Shown piece after piece: positions 9,911 through 18,644 of a DNA stretch of 51,057 bases; positions within the stretch are counted from its first letter, which is position 1; every line of letters starts with the position of its first letter. This DNA comes from Candidatus Eisenbacteria bacterium (GTDB lineage Bacteria > Eisenbacteria > RBG-16-71-46 > CAIMUX01 > JAHJDP01). Under the pieces are notes generated by a model that saw only the letters and a list, made by a program, of their open reading frames with translations, was not told where the DNA came from and did no database searches. Where the stretch lies: assembly GCA_018831195.1 (NCBI GenBank), contig JAHJDP010000020.1, positions 1 to 51,057 of the forward strand, in the 5' to 3' direction. The position numbers were made by a program, and so were the translations under genes.

Positions 9911-10729
9911 TTGATGAATTCAGAGGAGCCGAGGCTTAGTATACAGCGTCAATGCGAATTGGTAGGTCTTCCCCGATCATCCTTCTACCACCGAGCGAAG
10001 GGTGAGAATGCGGAGAATCTTGAGCTGATGCGCTTGATCGATGAGCAATACCTGAAGACTCCTTATTCCGGCTCACGGCAGATGGCGCGTCATTTCCGGC
10101 GACAGGGGCGTAAGGTCGGCCGGCATCGGGTTCGGCGTCTCATGCGCAAGATGGGTCTTTCAGCGGTCTACCAGAAGCCCCGGACATCCAAGCCAAATCC
10201 GGAGCACAAGATCTATCCGTATTTGCTTCGTGGGCTTGAGATCGACCGGCCGAATCAGGTTTGGTGTGCCGACATCACTTACATCCGGATGAACCGGGGA
10301 TTTATGTATTTGGTAGCCGTCATGGATTGGTCGACTCGGGCGGTTCTTTCTTGGCGATTATCGAACACCTTGGACACGAGGTTTTGTGTGGAGGCTTTAC
10401 GGGAAGCTTTGGCCCGATACGGGACACCGGAGATTTTCAACACAGATCAAGGGAGTCAATTCACCGATGAGGATTTCACCGGCGAACTCAAGAAGGCCGG
10501 CTGCAAGATTTCCATGGATGGCAAAGGCCGCTGGATGGACAACGTATTCATCGAGCGCCTATGTCGGTCTTTGAAATACGAGTGCGTTTATTTGCAGGAT
10601 TGGGAAGACGGCCTGGAAGCCGGAGAGGGAATTGAAAACTGGATGACTCACTACAACGACCATCGACCCCACTCCGCCTTTGATGACAAGACACCGATGG
10701 AGGTGTATTGTGAAATAATGGCGGCGTGA
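9911..10729 (+). CDS. IS3-family transposase OrfB (DDE integrase core)
   Basis: 272 residues. An N-terminal HTH_21-like region (YSGSRQMARHFRRQGRKVGR, RVRRLMRKMGL) precedes the rve integrase core. The acidic triad is seen in VWCADITYI (D), IFNTDQGSQFT (D) and VFIERLCRSLKYE (E, with the usual K six residues later). The C-terminal WMTHYNDHRPHSAF motif is typical of this IS3 subgroup. It appears intact. It is probably made mostly as an OrfAB fusion through the upstream slippery site. OrfA and OrfB together give a full-length element, so this IS may be active. Confidence 0.93.
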   Translation: MMNSEEPRLSIQRQCELVGLPRSSFYHRAKGENAENLELMRLIDEQYLKTPYSGSRQMARHFRRQGRKVGRHRVRRLMRKMGLSAVYQKPRTSKPNPEHKIYPYLLRGLEIDRPNQVWCADITYIRMNRGFMYLVAVMDWSTRAVLSWRLSNTLDTRFCVEALREALARYGTPEIFNTDQGSQFTDEDFTGELKKAGCKISMDGKGRWMDNVFIERLCRSLKYECVYLQDWEDGLEAGEGIENWMTHYNDHRPHSAFDDKTPMEVYCEIMAA

Positions 10730-10778
10730 TCAACAGGCGGGAGTCCACCTTAACCAAGAGGAAAGACTGTCCAACAAA

Positions 10779-11444
10779 TCAGGACCACCTAGCATATCCC
10801 ACGATCAACTCATCGGGGATATCGAAGTCCACTTTGTCCCCTGGACAAAGAACGATAGAATTTCCATCGATGATATTTTCCCAAGGAAGTGATTCCAAAA
10901 TGGGATCATCCCAAACTAGGTTTTCCAGGCCCAGCGGCATTAATGAAACGGCCCATTGAAGCTCTTCGATTTCTATACAATCGGGACAATCAATGTAATT
11001 TCCCACCCACATTTCATAGTCTCCAGGACCTATATTTTGAACCTCCAGATTTTCGATTCCCGCATCCAGACTCCATCCGTCCTCCCATTCGACGTGTAAT
11101 CTGAGTGGAGCTACGGTGTGTTTATGCGCAAATGCCCCGCCAATATGAATTGACCCGCTAGATGGTATGTTTACATTCCAAGCGAGTGAGAATTCGTCAT
11201 TACCGAGCAAAGTTACAACTGGCTCATTCCCTCCATACCATCCATCATTCGAATCCATTTCAGGCCAAACATTATCCGCCCCTTCGGCTCGCAGGGTGAT
11301 GCATATTCTGCTCAGGTTGCTGTTGCCGGCGCGATCATTAATGTATGTCTTGTTAAAAAACTTCCCTTTGCAACCAGAACACAAGAAAAAACCTATGACA
11401 ATTATCAAAATCCGTAATATCGAACTTATCGGGACGACTCTCAT
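10779..11444 (-). CDS. Lipoprotein of unknown function, 3' end replaced by IS3 terminus
   Basis: The internal ATG at 11444 is chosen as start: it follows a GGGGTGG ribosome binding site and opens a lipoprotein signal peptide (ILIIVIGFFLCSGC, lipobox LCSGC). The mature part is a beta-rich, Trp-rich protein (NVWPEMDSNDGWYGG, LAWNVNIPSSGS, LHVEWEDGWSLDAG) with paired Cys (DCPDCIE). I recognise no family. The last residues (GYARWS) and the TGA stop are read from the IS3 right inverted repeat, so the original C-terminus has been cut off or replaced. It is probably an outer-surface lipoprotein, now truncated. Confidence 0.62.
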   Translation of the reverse strand: MRVVPISSILRILIIVIGFFLCSGCKGKFFNKTYINDRAGNSNLSRICITLRAEGADNVWPEMDSNDGWYGGNEPVVTLLGNDEFSLAWNVNIPSSGSIHIGGAFAHKHTVAPLRLHVEWEDGWSLDAGIENLEVQNIGPGDYEMWVGNYIDCPDCIEIEELQWAVSLMPLGLENLVWDDPILESLPWENIIDGNSIVLCPGDKVDFDIPDELIVGYARWS

Positions 11445-11968
11445 AATTCCACCCCCACTTCGAAAGGACCGCAACCCTCTCGCCAATTTGCCTTCACATG
11501 AATAACCGTTTGTCTTGGAACTCCGTTCCCATATTAATGTTATCGTAATCACAAATCGCTGTGGCCGGACGGAACGGACTCCATTTCTACCGACTAATCT
11601 TCAAGGATTATTCAAAATCTCATTGCCGTCTTGCTTATATTTCTCATATCGATTAATGCCTCCGGACTCAGAGATCCCATCGTCTCGGGGATAACGAAGG
11701 AATGATGAAACTCATCAACGGCAGCCGAACATCGGTGCCCATTCGAACGAAAAAGTCCACGGCACGGAAACATTTCGTTTGTTGAGTCTTAGTCGGATTG
11801 TGTCTTTGAGGTATGGAAGATTCTAAAGATACCCGCAGCAATTTGGCAAAAACCGCCAACGCAACCAACGGCATACTTCTAAACCAATGGTAGGAGCTTC
11901 TCATGTCAAAATCCCTCCAATGTACATGGCATTTTCTTCCAATGTCCATGTGACCTTCACCTCAGGAT
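11445..11968. other. Gene-free stretch between lipoprotein and EEP genes
   Basis: About 520 bp. A 93-codon minus frame at 11668-11949 has no ribosome binding site, domain or sensible composition. I see no clear promoter, terminator or repeat. Confidence 0.4.
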
Positions 11969-12961
11969 TCAATCATCATCTCCCAGGTCGATTTGGAACC
12001 GGATCCATATCGGCCTATGGTCCGAGACTGTGTACTTGATTGCATTATGGCTCATCGTTGTATACGGAGGCTGCATATCGAACGCCACTATGCCTATGTC
12101 TACACCGAATTCCGGGTCCCCTGTCCCCAACTCGGCAAACACTCCCCGAGTAATGATAAACTGATCATAGATGTTTCGGCTGCTGGCTACGGTCGTCGAG
12201 AACTCGTCCTGAGACGCTATCCACACCTTCATGTCATGCGGATCCGTGATTGCCTCAAGGAGCGGGAACCGATACCGCTCCTGCCAATCTTTCTCTAAGA
12301 GCTGGTCAAATGCTTTTTTGTCGGTTTTCTTGTACTTGCCGTAGCGATTCATGTCACCGAGGACGATCCAGTCACCCTCCAGTTGGTCCGCTCCACGAAG
12401 AAAGTCCCTGAGTTTCTTGATCTCCTGCTTGCGGCGACCCAGATCTCCCCATGCCAAATGGACCGGGACGATCACGAAATCGAAATCTCCGGCTTGGAAG
12501 GGCAGCGCGGCCGGAATCCGGAAGAAGTTCTTCCCTCCGAGCTTCGGATTATTCGAGTCCCTATCCTCCTCCAACCACCAAACCTCATCATCGTAGATCA
12601 CTGGATCCCGATAGATCGCCGCATAGCGTTCATCTCCGGATTGAGGTGTGATAACAAAGAAGTAGTCTGGCTCGTTAACAGGCGTAAGGGCGTTCATCGT
12701 ATCCGTGAGGGCAGCCACTTGATCCTCAGCAACATCAATTGTCCCAACTTCCTGCACTGCAATCAGATCAAGCTCATTGTCGACTAACATATGCGCGATT
12801 GCAGACAGATCACGGGTCGCAGGATGGTTGCCTTCTCCAAATTCGGCGATGTTGAAACTTGCGATCCGAATATACTCCGCGGCAAATGTCCAACCCGGTA
12901 GAACAAGCACCAGGATTATCGTCATGATGGCTCGATGCCATCTCCCTTGAGAAGTCATCAT
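11969..12961 (-). CDS. Secreted endonuclease/exonuclease/phosphatase (EEP) family protein
   Basis: 330 residues with a signal peptide (HRAIMTIILVLVLPGWTFAA). The EEP fold motifs appear in order: IRIASFNIAEFG, LIAVQEVG (metal-binding Glu), FVIVPVHLAWG, WIVLGDMNRYG (D and N), YDQFIITRG and VSDHRPIWI (Asp-His pair). The family covers DNase I-like nucleases, phosphodiesterases and sphingomyelinases; the substrate cannot be read from sequence. As a lone secreted enzyme of about 330 residues it best fits an extracellular nuclease. It is the last gene of a four-gene operon (NlpC/P60-like, Vps62-like, membrane protein, EEP), 43 bp after the membrane protein gene. It has no sorting domain. Confidence 0.87.
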   Translation of the reverse strand: MMTSQGRWHRAIMTIILVLVLPGWTFAAEYIRIASFNIAEFGEGNHPATRDLSAIAHMLVDNELDLIAVQEVGTIDVAEDQVAALTDTMNALTPVNEPDYFFVITPQSGDERYAAIYRDPVIYDDEVWWLEEDRDSNNPKLGGKNFFRIPAALPFQAGDFDFVIVPVHLAWGDLGRRKQEIKKLRDFLRGADQLEGDWIVLGDMNRYGKYKKTDKKAFDQLLEKDWQERYRFPLLEAITDPHDMKVWIASQDEFSTTVASSRNIYDQFIITRGVFAELGTGDPEFGVDIGIVAFDMQPPYTTMSHNAIKYTVSDHRPIWIRFQIDLGDDD

Positions 12962-13004
12962 ATTCCCCTTTAATTACACAATCTTGGCCGCCCGTCCAAG
13001 TGGA

Positions 13005-13877
13005 TTAATCAATCTTCTTGGCGATAAGATCCTCAAAGGAAACCATCAACTCCCTCGAGTTTTGCTTAACCTCCTCAAAATCTCTCGCCAATGACTCCAC
13101 AAGTTTCTTGGCTCGCTCCGGATCATCACCCTCCAAGACCTCCTGAACTTCATTGATCCGCTCGTCGAATTTATCTCGAGCACCCAAGTCGTCAATTCTT
13201 GACCTCAGTGCTTCGTACTGAATGACGATATCATCCATCTTGTAGACTGCTTTGAGCTGTGAACGCCTACGCTCTTCGGCCGACATCATTGCCACCGAGC
13301 GCGGGAGGATGGTCATCAGCACTTCCTCCAGCTTCGTGCCCAGCCCATCCATGGCTCGTTCCACACGTAGAATAAAGAGCCCAACCAGGAAGCCGAGCAT
13401 GTTAGGAGGAACATTGGTCGGAACAATGTTCTCATCAGCCCACTGCGCCCATGCCCACATGACAACGAAGAGGTAAGCGATAGCCTGGGCAACCCGGTAA
13501 GCGTAGTCACCCCAGTACTCCCTGAGCCTCCACTGCTCACGTTTCTTGCGGGAAATATTCAGAATAAAGAGCAGGACCCCTGCAAGGCATGTCACGTAAG
13601 GGATGAGGAACTGCCAGCCAGTGACCGAGCCGCCCCCATAGGAGGGGATCACCTGGCTTGTCACGGTCGCACCCAGGAAGAGCTCCTCGCCGAAGAAATA
13701 CGATACAATCAGGACCAGGATGATCACAGCAGCGGAGAGAATGAGCATGAAGATATGACGGGCATTTTGCGAGTCATACCATTTGTCATCCACCTCGGAT
13801 GCCCGCTCATCCTCTAAGTAGTGCTCCGGCAGTGGCCGTTTCCCAGATTGACCCATGTCACCACGATCGTCTTCCAT
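13005..13877 (-). CDS. Membrane protein with C-terminal coiled coil, unknown function
   Basis: 290 residues. A charged cytoplasmic-like N-terminus of about 40 residues is followed by hydrophobic segments at FMLILSAAVIILVLIVSYFF, WQFLIPYVTCLAGVLLFILN and AQAIAYLFVVMWAWAQWA, plus the possible segment MLGFLVGLFILRVERAMDG. The last 100 residues are charged and helical with a likely coiled coil (YEALRSRIDDLGARDKFDER ... FEEVKQNSRELM). GGAGGG precedes the ATG. The gene starts 9 bp after the Vps62-like gene, which suggests co-translation. No family is recognised. It could anchor or assemble the operon's other products at the inner membrane, but that is inference from position only. Confidence 0.75.
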   Translation of the reverse strand: MEDDRGDMGQSGKRPLPEHYLEDERASEVDDKWYDSQNARHIFMLILSAAVIILVLIVSYFFGEELFLGATVTSQVIPSYGGGSVTGWQFLIPYVTCLAGVLLFILNISRKKREQWRLREYWGDYAYRVAQAIAYLFVVMWAWAQWADENIVPTNVPPNMLGFLVGLFILRVERAMDGLGTKLEEVLMTILPRSVAMMSAEERRRSQLKAVYKMDDIVIQYEALRSRIDDLGARDKFDERINEVQEVLEGDDPERAKKLVESLARDFEEVKQNSRELMVSFEDLIAKKID

Positions 13878-13886
13878 ATCTCCCTC

Positions 13887-14849
13887 CTAACTCTCTTTTA
13901 TGTGAAGCCCACCGTTCTTCACCACAACCTTGACCTTGTCGCTGTGACGCTTGAAGTATGGTCCCAAGGGTCCCGTCGTGTGCGTCGTCTGACCAATCTC
14001 CCCCCAGGCTCCGGCAAAGTCCCGCCACTTGGATTGCGGCACGAATTCTATAAAGTTGGTCCAAGTCTTCCATTGAAGTGGATACGAGTGGGAATCCTTC
14101 ACAGAGGGCTTACATGGGTGGCCGTTGGGGTCGACATAGACCACGGGGTGCCTTTCTGTCGAAAATGTCATTTTTTCGAATCGCCGGGCGGTGCCGGTAT
14201 CGTGCTGGGCGAAGTAAACAAAAGCCGGCTCATGGCCCTGGGTGAATGCATCCTTGGTGAATAGCAATGTGACGTGTTCCCAGTCGCCCTCATGGGTGAT
14301 GAAAAAGCGCCACCAGTTCAGCTCGTAGAAGAACCAGTATAATACATGAACCAGTTCCTTCTCTGGATCATATTTTGTGTCTACGAAGACCCGACCGCTC
14401 ACCTGAGCTTCTCGGAATGGACCATAGCCGCTACGCTTATCTGAGAGTTTTTCAGTCCGCTGGAGAAAAAGTCCCTTCGCGCTTCCGGGGCTGTAACGGT
14501 TCTTGGAGTCCCGGGGTCGAAGATTGGGGCTACCCGGCGGATCAAACTGGCCGGAAAAGGGGAATCTCCGACGGGTTTCCTCAGCTATATCATTCCAAGA
14601 GATGTCCTCGAACGCCTCCCCCTTCTGGTCTCCCTCAACCCAATCCCGGATGGTTTTATTCCAGCCCTGATCCTTCCCTGGGCGCGACTCCCTAAACCTC
14701 CCCAGCCTCCGAAACTCTCTTGGATCGCTTGGGAAATGCCTTTCGGATTTGTGAAACCGCAATTCCGGGGCATATTGCTGGGCCATCATGAAGGCATGCT
14801 TAGATTTTGCATCTGGTGGGAGATCCAAAGCCTCTGTCGACTCGTCCAT
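13887..14849 (-). CDS. Vps62-like (DUF946-type) protein
   Basis: 320 residues, with no signal peptide visible. Hallmarks of the Vps62/DUF946 family, known from fungi and plants and scattered in bacteria, appear in order: QQYAPELRFHKSERHFPSDP near the N-terminus, YWFFYELNWW, HEGDWEHVTLLF, VYFAQHDTGTARRF, HPVVYVDPNGHPC and AGAWGEIGQT followed by GPLGP. The biochemical role of this family is not established as far as I know. GGAGG lies five bases before the ATG. It is second in a minus-strand operon, 36 bp after an NlpC/P60-like gene. The frameshifted gene at 1426-3026 carries the same domain, so the genome has at least two copies in secreted-protein loci. Confidence 0.8.
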   Translation of the reverse strand: MDESTEALDLPPDAKSKHAFMMAQQYAPELRFHKSERHFPSDPREFRRLGRFRESRPGKDQGWNKTIRDWVEGDQKGEAFEDISWNDIAEETRRRFPFSGQFDPPGSPNLRPRDSKNRYSPGSAKGLFLQRTEKLSDKRSGYGPFREAQVSGRVFVDTKYDPEKELVHVLYWFFYELNWWRFFITHEGDWEHVTLLFTKDAFTQGHEPAFVYFAQHDTGTARRFEKMTFSTERHPVVYVDPNGHPCKPSVKDSHSYPLQWKTWTNFIEFVPQSKWRDFAGAWGEIGQTTHTTGPLGPYFKRHSDKVKVVVKNGGLHIKES

Positions 14850-14885
14850 GGAAACCTCCGTTTCGGCAGCCTCACCTATTCCAGG

Positions 14886-15488
14886 CTAAAACTTCAACTC
14901 TCGGCTTTCAGGATTTCGGAAGGTGCTTTGATAAATATGCTCCGGGCTCACATTAGTCGGGTGCACAACAGATGTTGGGACAATCCTCTCCACGACCGCG
15001 AAGCAATCATTCACAAATGCGCTGCAGTACGATGCCCTTTTTAGATCAAGGGGATTTCTCTTTCGGAAAGTCCGGGTGATATACGCCCAGAGCGATCCAA
15101 GCAGTTCGAGCACAGGATAACGCACACCACTGGCAATCTGGCGTTGGGCCTCCGCGATGATCTCATCCACCTCAACATCAGTCAGATGATAGTCAATGAT
15201 GTGAAGTAGAACATTCTTCTTATCTTTGCCGTACTTTTTAAGTGTCGACTCCTGGGCTCCGTTCAGAAGGCCATTGCGCGCGAAGTAGATATCACTTTCA
15301 TAGACCCGGATTCCGCCATCTTCCCGGGCCTTGCCGACCGTAAATACGTGTCCCCATCTGGACGGTTTCCGGTCCGGCGTGATAGATGTTTGCCCCTCGC
15401 ATACAAGATCATGGATCCATGATTTCTGCTTGATCAAAACGACATTTCTGGGTTTAGCAGATCCAAGAAATTGGTTCGATTTGCCCAT
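14886..15488 (-). CDS. Permuted NlpC/P60 (YiiX/LRAT-like) papain-fold enzyme
   Basis: 200 residues without a signal peptide. SRWGHVFTVGK provides the candidate catalytic His early in the chain and RASYCSAFVNDCF the candidate nucleophilic Cys late; the His-before-Cys order marks the circularly permuted branch of the NlpC/P60 superfamily (YiiX, LRAT, H-rev107 types). That branch includes amidases, thioesterases and lipid acyltransferases, so a peptidoglycan or lipid substrate is possible. It is the first gene of the four-gene operon, with GGGGAG before the ATG. The large secreted protein at 16116-18389 carries a similar His-then-Cys domain. Confidence 0.75.
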   Translation of the reverse strand: MGKSNQFLGSAKPRNVVLIKQKSWIHDLVCEGQTSITPDRKPSRWGHVFTVGKAREDGGIRVYESDIYFARNGLLNGAQESTLKKYGKDKKNVLLHIIDYHLTDVEVDEIIAEAQRQIASGVRYPVLELLGSLWAYITRTFRKRNPLDLKRASYCSAFVNDCFAVVERIVPTSVVHPTNVSPEHIYQSTFRNPESRELKF

Positions 15489-15824
15489 GATAGGGTTTCT
15501 CCCCAGAACGCCATTCCCTAATAGCCCTCATCAGTGAAACACACTCTTGCCGATTGGAGATCAACAGCAGTTTGAAAGGCAGAAGATGAATAATAGACCC
15601 GAATATTGCTGCCGTTGAAATCCAAAGTCTCCCCCACCGGCAGCCTTCTAACACATTGAAAAACAATGCGGTTAGCTGCCGCGCCATCGGGACAGACAAA
15701 TCCGGCAAAGCGATATTTAGGTCAGGGAAGCAGAGAATATTGGGCCGCACCATACCACTAATTCAACAGTACCTGCGTCCCGGCCCAGAAAGATTATATC
15801 TAACTGGGCGCGGTAGGTCAATCG
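15489..15824. other. Intergenic region upstream of the NlpC/Vps62/EEP operon
   Basis: No convincing gene is found. Small frames on both strands overlap each other and lack ribosome binding sites or domains. The promoter of the operon starting at 15488 should lie here, but no clear -35/-10 pair was found. Confidence 0.35.
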
Positions 15825-16106
15825 CTAATCGAAATGGTTTTCGACAAGCCAAGTCCGGTTTTCATCAGGCGTCTGATTGACGACAAAATGGTTTTCCTGG
15901 AAGTTTCTGTTGTCGCTGATCAACCGGGAACAAAAACGAACCAGGTCTGGCCCGGCCCCCTCTACCAGCAACCCACCGCCGGGGTCAGGGTTACCTCCTG
16001 CATCGCAGTAAGAGGATGGGAAAATATAGCGCGGGAAAAATGGTGGGCCTGGAATGAGTGGGGGAATTGGACAGGAGGATCCATGGGTGATGGCGTTAAC
16101 TGCCAT
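15825..16106 (-). CDS. Possible small Pro-rich protein (doubtful)
   Basis: A 93-codon frame starts 9 bp downstream of the stop of the large NlpC-like gene on the same strand. AAAGGGA falls at the junction, four bases before the ATG at 16106, so coupled translation is possible. The product is Pro/Gly-rich at first (CPIPPLIPGPPFFPRYIFP, then NPDPGGGLLVEG) and shows no domain. It could also be non-coding sequence; composition is the main doubt. Confidence 0.28.
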   Translation of the reverse strand: MAVNAITHGSSCPIPPLIPGPPFFPRYIFPSSYCDAGGNPDPGGGLLVEGAGPDLVRFCSRLISDNRNFQENHFVVNQTPDENRTWLVENHFD

Positions 16107-16115
16107 CATTCCCTT

Positions 16116-18389
16116 TCAGCGTATCAGCACGATTCGATTTGACTCCTCACGACCCATGGTCTTGAGCCGGTAGAAGTAGACGCCGCCGGCCACCACCTGG
16201 CCGTTGTCGCCCTTCCCATTCCACGAGATCCGGTGCAAACCAGATTCGTAGACGTGGTTCTCTACAAGTGAACGGACACGCCGACCTTGTATATCAAAAA
16301 CATCTAGCATAACAGCGGTTCGATTAGATGTTGCCAACAAGAAATCCATTGTTCCATGGAACGGATTGGGCGTGGTCCAAACAGTGACTTTCTCCGAATC
16401 AAACAGGAACGGATCAACTGCGTTGATATTGTGAGAAAGGAATGAAATACGATCAAAATCCAGGAGAACGGTCGGGAGGGGACGTTCTGTCGTGACGAAG
16501 CTGATCGTATGGAGATCGGTGCCAGTCCAAGGGACAGGTAGCCCCCATCCTTCCTGCTGTAGTTCGGAAAACGGGATGAAAATGAGCTCCCAGTCTGTCG
16601 GAGCAGTGAAAAATGCCCCATGATAGTCATTGTCCGTAACCGCTTCGGTCTCGAGTTTGACTCTGTACTGACCTTCATCACCTTTCGCATAAAAAGCAAT
16701 TCCACAGTTGCTGCTGACGTCAATGGGATCACGCTCTTGATTCGGGGAATAACCAACCCCGATGTAGCTCCAGGGGATATCTTCTGTGACAATACCGGTC
16801 ATTTCTACAAGCGGTGGGCTAATGAAGTTTGTATCTGCTATTGAAAAAGGTTCATGAACCAATTCATTAAGACTCATGGAAACCTGTGACGTACCGCCAC
16901 TGGCATTATCATTAAAGCTAAACCAGAATCCGCTTGGCACGTAGGCTTTATCCAAAGACAGCCCATCCTCGGCGAATATTACGGCATCGTACATTCCACC
17001 CACAGGAAGATTGACCAGGCTAGTACCCGAGGGAACATCCAGATCGAAATCGACCCACTGATCGGCGCCACTGCGAGGTTCAGTCCAGACAGTTCCATAA
17101 AAACGGACGGAATGCTCTTCTCCTCGGTTATCCACTGTCAGTTCAATATTGGGTTTCTCGTAGCGCGCATATCGGATAAATACCATGGCTTCCGGCGGCT
17201 CCGAAACGTTCGCGCAGGAAAGACTGTACAGCGAGTCTGCGGCTTGGGTGATTCTGTCGACTAAGAACATCGCGTCGATGAGATTGGCTGACCGAATCTG
17301 ATAGTTAAGAATCGTCCCGGAGACACTACCATAGCGTTCCACTGGGTATTGGGAATCGAGAGTAGCCAAAGCCCCATTCAACTGAACGATGAGGGAAATC
17401 TCAACCTCCGACGAGTCAGTTGAGGATTCGATCGTATTAACCACATGCCACCAGGTGGAATCGGCCGGAACCGAAAGCATATCATTAACCTCAAGCTTTC
17501 GAACCCTGGCGCAGACCGCATAATCGTGTTCATAGGCAGCATCGATGGTTTCGGCGCCGAGGATGGAGGCGATCACTTGATCAGTTTCTTCATCAATATA
17601 ATCCATACCGGCGGCGCTGACAGCGTTACTGATACCGATGATATCGGGAATCATGGGATACCCGGTCTCTCCTTCCAGCGCCTCAGAAGGCATAAGTTGT
17701 TCGAGGAGTTCAGATGAGCGTTTGAGTGGCAGGGTCGATTTATGGGATTCATTAAGCCAAAGCGGCCGGGACTCAACACCCCCTTGGCTTCCCCCAGTCA
17801 GCACACCCCCATTCCCGGTAATACTTTGATCCCAATCGCGCCCGGATTTGTAGAATCTCCAAGCCCCGGCTGGTAGTACGTAATCGTCCGGGGAACCAAC
17901 CTGATCTTCGGTCGCACCAATATCGAGATAGAATTGTTGAAATGTGCTGATGCAATCTCGGGGACCAAGCTTGAAAGGCTCGCTGTACCAAGGGATGTGT
18001 TGTCCCCCCTGAATCGCTATTGCCACCTCAACCGCTCTTTCAGCTGCTGCGATCCTCATGGATTGAGGCATGGCTACGACGTTCGTTACACGAACGTTAT
18101 GGTACCAACCTTGAAGATAAGAGAGAGTCGTGAATTGGATCCCACTAGGTCTTCTTTCAACAACATCTCCATATGGAGCCCCATACGAGCCGACATAAAT
18201 TGCCCCATGTCCCGCAAAAGAGAAATTGGGAAACCAGTAGGTCGGTGAGCAATAGATATAGTCACCAATATCAGGTTGCTGAGCTTGAGCAGAAACAGGT
18301 AAAACGCCGGCCCCGATCAGGACAAGCCAGGGGATTAGAAGAGAAGAGACAGCGACTATTAGTATTTGCCGGAGCATACGATTTAACAT
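16116..18389 (-). CDS. Large secreted protein: NlpC/P60-like domain plus sorting domain
   Basis: The ATG at 18389 follows GGAGGGG and opens a signal peptide (ILIVAVSSLLIPWLVLIGAG ... VSAQA), so it is preferred over the upstream ATG at 18467; the product is 757 residues. The first 160 mature residues read DIGDYIYCSPTYW, FAGHGAIYVGSYG (candidate His) and LGPRDCISTFQQFYLDIGA (candidate Cys), a His-then-Cys NlpC/P60-type arrangement. The long middle is beta-rich and unassigned; one part looks like a carbohydrate-binding jelly roll (FISPPLVEMTGIV ... HTISFVTTERPLPTVLLDFD). The end is a FlgD-like sorting domain (TTPNPFHGTMDFLL ... VFDIQGRRVRSLVENH ... VAGGVYFYRLKTMG). It is probably a cell-surface hydrolase. 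Confidence 0.78.
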   Translation of the reverse strand: MLNRMLRQILIVAVSSLLIPWLVLIGAGVLPVSAQAQQPDIGDYIYCSPTYWFPNFSFAGHGAIYVGSYGAPYGDVVERRPSGIQFTTLSYLQGWYHNVRVTNVVAMPQSMRIAAAERAVEVAIAIQGGQHIPWYSEPFKLGPRDCISTFQQFYLDIGATEDQVGSPDDYVLPAGAWRFYKSGRDWDQSITGNGGVLTGGSQGGVESRPLWLNESHKSTLPLKRSSELLEQLMPSEALEGETGYPMIPDIIGISNAVSAAGMDYIDEETDQVIASILGAETIDAAYEHDYAVCARVRKLEVNDMLSVPADSTWWHVVNTIESSTDSSEVEISLIVQLNGALATLDSQYPVERYGSVSGTILNYQIRSANLIDAMFLVDRITQAADSLYSLSCANVSEPPEAMVFIRYARYEKPNIELTVDNRGEEHSVRFYGTVWTEPRSGADQWVDFDLDVPSGTSLVNLPVGGMYDAVIFAEDGLSLDKAYVPSGFWFSFNDNASGGTSQVSMSLNELVHEPFSIADTNFISPPLVEMTGIVTEDIPWSYIGVGYSPNQERDPIDVSSNCGIAFYAKGDEGQYRVKLETEAVTDNDYHGAFFTAPTDWELIFIPFSELQQEGWGLPVPWTGTDLHTISFVTTERPLPTVLLDFDRISFLSHNINAVDPFLFDSEKVTVWTTPNPFHGTMDFLLATSNRTAVMLDVFDIQGRRVRSLVENHVYESGLHRISWNGKGDNGQVVAGGVYFYRLKTMGREESNRIVLIR

Positions 18390-18644
18390 CGTCGGTCCCC
18401 TCCAATTTCCCCCATTATATGGACATTGGATCGTTTTGACAAGATGGTTGCTCAGGAAAATGCCCACCTAGGAATTCAAATATCCCTCCATTCCTCAATT
18501 GCCCATCTGTCATCGCCCCAATGGCATAATGCCCCTGGAGGCCAGACAGCATTAAACCTATGGAGGAAATCCGCCGAAAGAAAGAAGCATATGGGAAAAT
18601 TCGTGGCAATCATCACAACCAAGAAAACAGAGGAGTAATTAATT

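Larger units (their letters stand above)
9537..10794 (+). mobile_element. IS3-family insertion sequence (about 1.26 kb)
   Basis: The ends are TG...CA with 29-bp imperfect inverted repeats (left 9537-9565, right 10766-10794) that match at about 19 positions, including TGGTCC and TTGGACAGT. It carries overlapping-type orfA and orfB with a T TTT TTA slippery site between them. The flanking bases do not form a matching 3-4 bp target duplication, so one flank may have been rearranged after insertion. Confidence 0.85.

Noticed and set aside
11668-11949. Minus frame of 93 codons
   Set aside because: No ribosome binding site or domain and irregular composition; treated as chance.
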